Positions 54,679 to 64,000 of a DNA stretch of 64,000 nt are shown piece after piece (within the stretch, counting starts at the first letter, position 1; each line of letters begins with the position of its first letter). The notes under the pieces were generated by a model. That model was not told the origin of the DNA. It did no database searches and was given only the letters and a program-made list of their open reading frames with translations. The stretch spans positions 13,457 through 77,456 of the forward strand of contig NW_003314431.1 in assembly GCF_000143415.4 (NCBI RefSeq), in the 5' to 3' direction. Source of the DNA: Selaginella moellendorffii. Taxonomy: Eukaryota; Streptophyta; Lycopodiopsida; Selaginellales; Selaginellaceae. The position numbers and the translations under genes were made by a program.

Positions 54679-57600
54679 CTCTCCCGCCCTAGAGAAGATC
54701 AACGTCTTTATCGATGCATACTCTAGTCTAGAATACTGCCAAGGAAACAACTCTAGAAAAAAGTTCACGATATTCACACTATGTGAGAAATGCACCAACT
54801 TAAATGAGTTAGGGTAACCTTTTTGTCTAATGCGGATGTGCTACCCACTCAGACACCTTCTGACCGTCACCAATAAGGAAATGACCAACGGAGTTAGCCA
54901 CTCTTGTTGCTCTGGGTGTCATCCAGCTTACAAAAGTGTGATACACCCCTGCCTACAGAGATATAGAGAGAGAAGCCTGTTGGTAAGGTTTAAATAAACT
55001 ACTGTAAACAAGCAATTAGAGTTATTTACATAGTCATACCCTTTTTAATGGAATAAGGAACATCGACAAAGAGGCGGGTGATGTGACTAGTCTATAGAAC
55101 TATACTGGCCTAAAGTCAGATTAATAGATGAATAATATCAAAGTTAGAGACAATGATATCTTAGAGACTTAATTATTAGTGATTAAAGCTTAAATTTGAA
55201 CATAAAAGTATTCCAAGTAAGTTATCATCTGATAAACTAGTATTAGAGTATAGGAACCACCAAGATCACTATAATTGGAAAACATAGGATTTACCATCCA
55301 ACAAAATTCAATAGCTAGTGTATCATCAAGGAAACTCAATGATGAAACTTAACTATCAAATATTGTAAACAGAATGCCAAATAACATACAAAAAATAACT
55401 CAAAGAACACAAAGTATTATTAACTAACAAGCAAAATGCTCGTGAATGTATCACCCAAAGGAAAAACCATCCTAATCTATCAAAACTAACTCGAGCAACA
55501 ATCAACAGAACAGAATAAATGTGGTAAGACCAACAAACACTCATTTATGCCAACTATTGCACTAGTCAATCTAAATAGATCCCAATCAACAATACCAAGA
55601 AACCAAAATTGCTCAAACAAGCGTTAGCAACATCCTACAGATGTCTCAAACCCAAGCAAAGCAAACCACAAAGAACATGTGATATTGCAAAAAGCCAAAA
55701 GCTATCAAAGAGATAGCTGACCATCACAAAAGATCATCAATCATCCTATCAATAAAAAGATGCATAATCATTGTCGAAAAAAATAGGAATCTACCATCCC
55801 GCAAAATGGCAAATCATTCTATATCAACAATAATCATGCCAAAATCTTTGACAAGGATAATCAATTATTCTAGATGAAAGTCAATCATCACTAATGATTG
55901 CTAAATGCAAAAACCCATTGAAGCTAATAAGCCAAAATGCCTTCCTTAACAACTCCTAACAAATGGAATAATGAACATAAAACTCAAAGAACCAAAAGCT
56001 TGAAAAAGTCTATCCCAAGTCTTGCCTAATAATGATTACAAGTTTTGCATAAATTAACTTCAATGTTAAAAAAGAAATCATAGTACAACTAATAATATCC
56101 TCCTCAACACATCCATAAGCTAAATTTCATAATGCAAAGCTAATGAAGAGCATATTTACATCAATTCAAAAGATAAGTACAATTGAGCTATGCTCAACAA
56201 GTGATCATTAAACGATCCACCATGAATCCATCTATAGCAAGATGTAACTCACTTCACAACAAGTACAAGGAGAATTATTAATGATCAATATATTCCAACT
56301 CAAATCCAATAAAGATTTAAACATTTCAATATTAATCACTAACTTTTCCTCTCATAAAGTTAGCATAGTCCACGACTGAATCACTTTTCAAGGAAAAGCT
56401 CAAAACTCAACCTTACTAAATAATCTCGTTTAAAATACAACTAACTTAAACTTGTCATTCAACTTGTTTGAACGCCGACATAATTGCTAGTTAGCAAATG
56501 CACGAATGCTAATAACACAAAGCCATAGCCAAATCATCAACACTATCTTTATCAAGACTAATGAAACTCAATATCAACCCTACGGAAAGACATCTCATTT
56601 CACTCACATCTCAACATTAACAATGTCAACAACAAGGCATCACTTAAATGCCATCAACACAAGACCAAAGCTAAAAGAAAGCAAGAGTGAATCACCACTT
56701 AAAACTCTCTAACAACTAAGCTAACGAAAGTCGAAGATACTTTACTTAGTATCTAAGACTAATCCTTCAACAATACTCAGTTTTAGATAACACATCATCA
56801 AGAAGTGATTCACCACATCTAAGACTCAATGAAATCTAACACTACAAACTAAACGCAACTAAATAATATTGATAAAGGTAGAATCGATATACTAACATAG
56901 AAAAACCATATAAGTTTAATGACACAATCCTCCGCAACACTATCCAGTAAAACAAGTCCATCACTGCTAAATCATTATCGAGTGAAGCAAGTGTCAAATA
57001 GTCCTTGACAAAGTTTACAAGCAATCATTAGTTGCAAAGCAACTAACAATCACTCTTTAACTTGCCTTCACAAGACCCGAACACTAAACTTATATCATCG
57101 AGTTATATACTTGTCTAACATGAATATAATACCCCAGATATGAGATGAAGGTTCATAGACAAGCACAAACTAAATGACCACTCAAATCCAATTCAACCTT
57201 AATAAGCTCACTAATGCATTTAGCTAATAGCTTTGAGCATGCCTTGAGGAGGCTAGCTATGCACTTAGTCGAAACTAAAGTGAAGACCATGAGATGGATT
57301 TATATTGGTACACAACCTCCTCATAGACAAAGCTATAGTACAGGTACTAACATCTCAACCTCAAACAACTAAGTTCGACATCACCATCCTCAGCCAGAGC
57401 TACCAAGACTAAATCGAGAGCTCACTACTCTCATAGAGTGTTAATAAAATGCAAAGTGTAACCTGCCACCGAGCATAATGCTACAAACGAAAGGCATAAA
57501 GGTCACCTTTCTTAGAAAAACACAACAACCACTTTTCTACACCAACTCTAAACTCTATCTAACTCAATTGCTTTAGCCCCAAAAGTCAACATCTTTTTTA

Positions 57601-58488
57601 GGTTGTATCAAACAAACTAATTACTAAAGTTTAAGCCAACCAAAGTCAATTCCAACCCCTTCACTAGTTTATACTGGCTTACGAAAACAGAATGGTTTTG
57701 GGACAAAGTGATCAATAGATCAACCATTGGAAAAGCCTAAGAAAATTTGTGGAAATTTTTCGTCATAGAGAAAGAATCATTCTCAGTCTAGGAATGCAAA
57801 CTTTCAAGACTCAACCAACTTTCTCTTACCAACAATTTCACATAAGTTCACTTATAATGTGAACACGAGCAATAAGTCACACTTCGTTGCAAATATGATT
57901 TACATGTTTCGTCCTTGATAACTCTCTTTTCGGTTTTATCTTTGACTAAACCTCAAGCTTGCATTCGCACTGCCTTCAATCTAATCCAAGAAAAGTTTAT
58001 GAGAGAGCATGGCAATGACTACTTGAATCAATAGACTAATCCCTACAGTCTTTGATTGATCCACTTTTAATCATGCCTAGGAAGGATCTACTAGTGCCAT
58101 GCTAAATAGCTTTGGACCAACTTATTTGCCACTCATAGCAAACCCAGAAGAGGTTTACTTTCACCCATGGTACATAGAACAACTCATGGAACTATCGATA
58201 GGCTAACATTAATCTTGCCAACTCAAAGTGTAACCTTGAGTTGCTAATGCACCTCACTTACGAGCCCAAGCGCAAACTCGTGCTAACGAAGCATCTTAAT
58301 CCCACTTATGAGCCCAAGAGCAAGCTCACATAACTATGGTACAAAAGGTAACTAAATCTATACACAAGGAACAATTGCAAAGCCTTTGCACCCAAATGTG
58401 TACCTACTTGGATCATCATTTTCATCTCTGCATATGCAACGAGACTAGTTACCCAACCTCATTGGATAGTACTCGCTGAGACTCATTC
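54679..58488 (-). other. E1 internal region, non-coding
   Basis: ~3.8 kb without gag or pol frames. Contains the intact target site of E3 (AGCAACATCC at 55625). AT-rich with many short stops in all frames. Confidence 0.75.
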
Positions 58489-58500
58489 TTTAATACCAAA

Positions 58501-59631
58501 TGTAGCACATGTGGTTTTTACCCTTTATCCTATGGTGATTTACTATAGGATAACACCACGAAGCAGAACTTAAACCCTCCAAGTGCCACGTGTCATATGC
58601 CATGTGTCACATGCCACGTGTTCAAAGGACAATGGTGTGGAACTTGAGGTTCAGGGTTTTGGGCCACTGAATGAAGAAACGGTGCCAAACTCCCAAGCAT
58701 GGAGTCAAGGAGTGACGGAACCGGACCATGGAGCAACTCCTGAGTATACAGCCCAAGGAGCAAAGGGACAGGAACTCAGAGCGACTTGGAACAGTCCTAG
58801 AGCAACCAACATCCCATTGCTAGGACCAGCATGCAAAACGGAGCCAAACGGAGTCTAGTGCTATTTCGACATATTGGTGGCCTAACACAAGGACATGGGT
58901 ACTCCACCAGCTAGCATGGAAGGGAACTTGGGCTTAGACTCAAACCGAATGTAGAACAAGGATAGGCACACAAATGGGAGCTAGACTATTCTTTAGGTTA
59001 GTCAGCCATGCCCAACTTACCCACTATCCTTACTATACATTTGAAACCCCCCCAAGGAACACACGCTTTGGGCTTTTACCCCAAGCCTCCTTTAGTATCA
59101 GAAGTTACTCTCTGGGACAAGTTCGAAACTTATTAAATATGGAATGTCCTTAGATTGCAAATTCGAACACGGGACGAACACCATTGTGTTTAGAACAATC
59201 TCTACATTCTATAGATATGCTAAATGAGCAAATCTAGATGCTTTTCATAAATAGCATTTTGGACCGAATTGAAACTAACACAAAGGGCATGATAGTGAAA
59301 GTGTTTGGAAGACACAATAAGTTATCATTTAGTGAATATTGAGGGACCAATCTCAATATCGTGAGGGTTTTTGTTAAGCTAGTGCAAGATAGAGCAAAAG
59401 AAAACTAACAAGCCGGGCCAAGTATGCTTAGCTAAATAGACACTTAGAAATTCCTTCCTTATGTTTGTCCGGCTAAGTACAGATGCAAAGTCTAGTTTAT
59501 TAACACTTGAACAAGAGGGATTGATAAAGGGTCTAACAATACTGGTTTTCTGCATCGTGGTAATAAGGAAAAAGTGTTCATAAGGACTAACTGATAAGTA
59601 TCTTTCGATACCCGAAGTCACATTCGTGACA
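58501..59631 (-). repeat. E1 5' LTR (family A)
   Basis: 1,131 bp, plus-strand ends TGTAGCACATG and TCGTGACA; more diverged than the E2 LTRs. A primer-site relic lies at 58489-58500. Confidence 0.88.
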
Positions 59632-60139
59632 CTATAAAAGTATTTAAAATATTAAGTAGTCAAATCAAAATATGACAGCTGTAATAGTAGTTATAATAAA
59701 ATGATAAAGCTTTATCAAAAATAAGTTCTTATGAACTTTGTCTTTTTTAAACAATTCAATCTTATAGAAACTTTTGACTCAGATATTTATGTATTTAAAT
59801 ATTTTAAAGTTTGCTAGAACTTTCATTTGTTCAATTTATATTTCCTTTGTAAAACTTTTAGTTAATCATGTTGACTTGAGTTGATTTGTGTTGAATTGAG
59901 CTCAACTTGTGAGCTCAACTCAACTTTAGACCTTTCCTAGGTTTAGAAATCAATCTTGATGGAACTATCCAATAGTGCTTATAAACTGACTTGAGGTTAG
60001 GACTGGGGGTTAGGGGCCTTGGAATGAGCATGGATTCAGGTGGTGCCAAAGAAGCCACCCAAAGAAGTGCTCAAGAGTAGCTCCCACTCCCAGAAGATAA
60101 ACCAATTGCAATGCTCCTGGCTCATGTGGAGTGGTACCC
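59632..60139. other. AT-rich spacer
   Basis: No gene or repeat recognised, except short GAGCTCAACT palindromic-like pieces near 59880-59925. Confidence 0.5.
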
Positions 60140-60624
60140 CACATGAGTACTATGCGGCTCATTGGTCCTTAGGCCTTTCCTTCGGGATTTAAGTGGGAGA
60201 GTAGGGGTATTTATATTGGGCCGTTAGGCCACGGTGTTTCCCCCTAGAGTCCCAAAGCAAGCAATGCACCCAAAGCTTGGGACCCTAAACCCTAAATCTA
60301 TGATCAAGTCTTGTTGTACCAAGAGATGTTAGGAACTTGGAAGGTTGGTGTGCTTGGTTACTTGTGTCTGTGGGGAGTGTAACCAAAACTTAATTCTAGT
60401 CTAACTCAAAAAGGTGAATTGAGAGAGAATTTTGGAATCCATGGATGGATGGCTAACACTTTGTTGCTCATGCAGTGAGTAGGTGAAACCAAGTAGGACT
60501 AAGTATGAGCTGGTATAATAGGCGGGAACCTTGGTAAGCGAACTTAACTAAGGCCAAGGCAATAATAATCGGATAGATGAGGTAAGTTGGCAAATTGGAA
60601 AGGTAAAATTTATGGCTTATAATT
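60140..60624 (+). repeat. LTR of a third gypsy family, plus orientation
   Basis: Homologous in inverted orientation to 62853-63350 (shared CTCATTGGTCCT, AACCCTAGG/CCTAGAGTCC and GGATAGATGAGG segments). Followed by TAGTATCAGAG (60625-60635), a Met-tRNA-type primer site. The outer boundary is not resolved. Confidence 0.6.
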
Positions 60625-60680
60625 TAGTATCAGAGATTTTTCCTCAATTTTAGTGAAGGATAGAGGCAGATTATTGAGAG

Positions 60681-61570
60681 ATGGCTAAAGCAGGGTGTGA
60701 TAGAACCAAGGCAGAGATGGAACCTCCTCCAGAGTTAGAGCATTTAGTCAAACAAGAAGTTATGGATGAGGAATCCTTATATGAGAAGAACTTCAGTAAA
60801 GAAACTTCCAAATAAGAGTTTGGTGGGAGGTTTGGTCATCCAAGGCTTGATTGGATGTTCTAGAAGGATAATTGGCATAAACCAATATCCTGCTAAAGGT
60901 TGTACACAAGCTAAAGCTTGACGAGAAGCGAAAGAAAAGGCAAAATATTGCAAATGCTAGTAGTGCAGAAGGCAGAGACCTTTTACCGGGGACTAAGGCA
61001 GAACCGAACAAAGTCAAAAAAACTGAAGTAGAATTAGTGCCTCAAATAGTTCTCAAATACAAACCAAAGCCCCCACTAGTCTTCAAAGGAGTAAATGACT
61101 ATAAAATGGTGGAGGATTGGTTTTACGATATAGAGGATTACTTCTGAGTATTGCGTTTACTAAACTCGGAAAAAGTCTTATGTACAAAACCATACTTAGC
61201 AAATAATGCTAAGTCTTAGTGGAAAATAATAGAGGCTAACAAAGGACTAGTGGCTATTTGGGAAGTCATAACTGTGGAAATCCATACAACTTATGTTCCT
61301 CTGAATACTACTCTACACCTAGTTGAACAGGTTGAAACAGATAAGAACCATTCAAGAGTATGTGAATGGGTTTATGGCTAAAAAGATCTTTGTCATGGAT
61401 ATAGATGACATGGATATGTTCCATGTTTTCATATCAAACTTATAGACTTAGGCTCGAGGTGAAGTAATGCATTGAAACCTGGCCAACTATAAGGAAGCAT
61501 TGAATGCAGCTATCAAGGTGCATTTCAATGATAACTTACAAAAAAGGAACACAACAGGATCAAGATCCAC
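60681..61570 (+). pseudogene. gag: Degenerate gypsy gag
   Basis: ATG at 60681 after the primer site: MAKAGCDRTKAEMEPPPELE, then several frame changes. Around 61060-61330 the capsid-like block PPLVFKGVNDYKMVEDWFYD (gypsy Gag 'FxGxxdxxxvxxWlxxve') is followed by VLCTKPYLANNAKS. Many stops. LTR family A sequence interrupts it from ~61580. Confidence 0.55.
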
Positions 61571-61579
61571 ATTTAACAA

Positions 61580-62170
61580 AGGAGCCAAACCAAGGGGGAA
61601 TTAAACCTAAGCCGGACGCAGAACATTAGCCATACCCAACCTACCCACTATCCCTACTATATATTTGGAACCCCTTACAGCCTAGTTCCTTGATCTAATC
61701 TACACAGAACCAAACTCTAGTTCCAGGGATCCTCCCCATATGCTCTTTTCCGATTTCAAGCATGTCGAAACTGGACCTCTATGGTTTTTAAGAGGATAAA
61801 TATGAAAAGCCTCATTAGACAAAGGGCATGATAGTGAAGGTGTTTGGTAGATATGGTAAGCTATCATCCAGCAATATTGAGGGACTAATCTCAATATGTG
61901 AGGGTTTTTGTCAAGCTAGTGCAAGACAGAGCAAAAGAGAACTAACAAGTTGGGCCAAGTATGCTTAGCTAAATAGAAACTTAAAAATTCATTCCTTATG
62001 CTCATCCAGCCAAGTACAGATGCAAAGTCCAGTTTATTAACATTTAAACAAGAGGGACTGATAAAGGGTCCAGCAATACTAACCTCCTATTGTCATGGTA
62101 GTAAGGAAAGAGTGTCTATAAGGACTAGCCGGCAGATAACTTTTGATACTTGAAGTCATATTCGCAACAT
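61580..62170 (-). repeat. Family A LTR fragment
   Basis: Two blocks (61595-61685 and 61815-62170) match family A LTRs in minus orientation, ending CATATTCGCAACA. An unrelated ~130 bp separate them. Confidence 0.65.
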
Positions 62171-62852
62171 CTAACTTATAAAGAATTTGGAGGAGCACTT
62201 TGATGAGGCTTGTCAACTTGATAATGACAAACATAGCATTGAAGAAGTCCTTTGGTCAAGAATTGTTATGATGATTGTTATGGATATAAAGGTAAACACA
62301 AATATCACAAATAAGTCTATGATAACTACTTTGGAAGTAAAATTGTTTTATAAAGAACTAAGCTTGGACATTTTAAGGTTGATTATCCATAACTAAAGAA
62401 TAAGCAATAGAGCAAGAAAAATAATCAATCTTTTAATAATGATAAGTAAGATAATAAGAAGTTGTAAAATTTGTAGTATAAGGATGACAAAGAAGACTAT
62501 TTCAACCAGATGGAAAGGCTTTCAATCATTGTTCATCAACTTAACTATGTGTGGAACAAAATGAAGGTTTAGGACATTTATGTATCAACTTCAATGCTAG
62601 AGGGCATATTTTGTGGCAACCTTATGTATATTTCATTGGATAGTGGGATTGATAACAACTTTATTTTGGCAAAGTTTATTGATCTAGTTATATAAGAAGT
62701 TTTTTCATATATAGTGAAAAGTGTAATTACCCTTACAAAAAGATAATAAAGAATAAAATGCCAATACCTTATATGAATGATATCTTAAATAACTTTGGTG
62801 AAGCCCAAGTGTTTACCAAGATTAATTTGAGAAGTATATATCATTATATTGC
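62171..62852 (+). pseudogene. Degenerate gag-pol remnant with protease motif
   Basis: LEEHFDEACQLDNDKHSIEE frame at 62187-62396; near 62600-62690 LMYISLDSGIDNNFILAKF fits a retroviral-type aspartic protease ('DSGxxxNFI'). Many stops. It probably continues the element begun at 60140, interrupted by the family A fragment. Confidence 0.45.
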
Positions 62853-63350
62853 ATATAAGCCATAAATTTTTCCTTTCCAATTTGCCAATTTACTTTGTCT
62901 ATCCGATCACCACTGCCTTGGCCTTAATTAAGTTCTCTTGCCAAAGTTCCTACCTATTGTACCAACTTCTACTTAGTTCTACTTGGTTTCTGCTATTTAC
63001 TGCACAAGCAATGGAGTGTTAGCCATCCATCTATGGATTTCAAAATTCTCTCCCAGTCCACCTCCACATGTTAGATTAGATTTAAGGTTTGGCTACACTC
63101 CCTGTAGGAACAAATGGCTAAGCACACCAAGCTTCTAGGTTCCTAACATCCCTTAGTACAATAAGACTCAATTATAAAGCCTTCTAAATCCCAAGCCTTG
63201 GGTGCATTATTTGTTTTGGAACCCTAGGGGAAAACATTGTGGCCTAATGGCCCAGTATGGGTACCCTTACTCCCCCAGTTCCATCCCAAAGGGAATGCTC
63301 AATCCCCCAGGAAGGGGCGAGGACCAATGAGCTGTATGGTACTCACGTAG
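62853..63350 (-). repeat. LTR of the third gypsy family, inverted copy
   Basis: Reverse complement matches 60140-60624. As it points the opposite way, it is not the partner 3' LTR of 60140-60624 unless an inversion took place. Confidence 0.55.
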
Positions 63351-63469
63351 GGCCTCACTATCTCTACTATACTACATCCCCCAACAACCCCCCCCCTCCC
63401 TCCCCCCTTGACCTTTGTAAGACGATTGTTTTGGGCTTTCACCCCACGACTTGTATTAGTATTCGGACT

Positions 63470-63730
63470 TAGTCTCAGCCTTGATTTTAGCCTCGATCTC
63501 AACCTTGGTCTTGGATTCAATCTTGGACTTGATTTTGGTCTTGATCTCGAACCCAACCTTGGACTCGGTTTTGAACTCGATCTCAAACCCGGTCTCAAAC
63601 CTGATCTCGAACTCGGTTTTAGACTTGGTCTCAAACTCAATCTGGGACTTAGTCTCGGACTCAATCTCAAACTCGGTCTCAAATTCGATCTCAGAGTTAG
63701 TTTTAGACTTGATCTCGGACTCCATCTCAT
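63470..63730. repeat. 12-bp-type minisatellite (GGTCTTGAACTCGATCTC)
   Basis: About 21 imperfect 12-bp units of the type GGTCTCGAACTC or GATCTCGAACTC. It gives open frames on both strands (alternating Leu/Ser/Asp or Glu/Lys), which are repeat products, not genes. Confidence 0.8.
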
Positions 63731-64000
63731 CTAATGAACTCTTTATCATTCATATTATGGTTTAATGGACCCTTTAGCCTATGACACTTTAAGGAGTTGG
63801 TTCCTTACAACTCCACTACCCATAAAAGAAATTCAATACCCATATCGAACATATTTTTTTAATCCTATGACTTGTTGATTATGTCTCTAGGGGCATCCCC
63901 CCATTTAGCGGTGTGCCTAAGTCAGCCTCCCCAGTTAAGAGCCCATGACAATGGGATATAGATATCCCTATACCCCTCATCTCACCACACTCTAATATAA
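63731..64000. other. No recognisable feature
   Basis: Nothing identified up to the window end. Confidence 0.5.

Larger units (their letters stand above)
29093..59631 (-). mobile_element. E1: outer non-coding family A element (LARD-like), with nested E2
   Basis: On the minus strand: 5' LTR 59631-58501, primer site (58500-58489, TTTGGTATTAAA), ~3.8-kb non-coding internal region (58488-54679), polypurine tract (54690-54679), and a 3' LTR split into 54678-54504 and 29870-29093 by the insertion of E2. The outer ~300 bp of the 3' LTR are missing at 29093. Internal sequence matches E2 but lacks about 1 kb that E2 has (51690-52710). No pol frames, so it is a large retrotransposon derivative of the E0 family. 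Confidence 0.82.

Noticed and set aside
63299-63765. Coding genes of 94-143 codons on both strands
   Set aside because: They are products of the 12-bp minisatellite.

Overview
This window is a piece of a land-plant nuclear genome made almost entirely of nested transposable elements. Plant origin is suggested by chromodomain Ty3/gypsy retrotransposons, a TRIM-like miniature LTR element, a plant-style hAT element and a short CCCTAAA run. The gene-sized introns that can be inferred inside the central DNA transposon are very short (about 38-57 nt), which recalls Selaginella-type compact introns. A non-seed plant is my guess, at low confidence. I see no convincing single-copy host gene, no tRNA or rRNA gene and no CRISPR.

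Layout. 1-3676: minus-strand chromovirus (family A, long LTR) with broken pol, whose 5' end is a miniature LTR (family B) instead of its own. 3677-5294: AT-rich and simple sequence. 5295-8621: internally deleted Tf1/sushi-like chromovirus (310-bp LTRs, perfect AATGT duplication), apparently self-primed. 8622-17251 plus 23657-23968 plus 26523-28346: one older, decayed, multi-gene element-like region with a transposase-like gene, two inverted homologous domain copies and a DNA N6/N4-methyltransferase-like gene. It is broken by a TRIM (14860-15545), a 6.4-kb LTR element (17252-23656) and a hAT element (23977-26514, 8-bp duplication). A hairpin satellite lies at 16345-16930. 29093-59631: Russian-doll nest of family A elements. 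59632-64000: degenerate gypsy fragments, inverted LTR pieces and a minisatellite.

The nest at 29-59 kb can be read in order. E1 (family A, minus) was entered by E2 (29871-54503). E2 was entered at GCAAC by E3 (32051-49164), a hybrid with a miniature LTR at its 5' end and a family A LTR at its 3' end. The first miniature LTR of E3 was entered at CTAA by a 13,475-bp DNA transposon (32145-45619).

That DNA transposon is the most interesting object. It has 24-bp terminal inverted repeats with one mismatch, a 4-bp target duplication confirmed against an intact LTR copy at 45994-46155, and three genes: a transposase-like DDE candidate (plus strand), a ParB-like-domain protein (minus) and an FCP1/SCP1-like pseudophosphatase with an acidic, proline-rich N-terminus (minus). 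About 28 copies of a 22-bp palindrome occur inside it and nowhere else in the window, several of them inside the tiny introns of its own genes.
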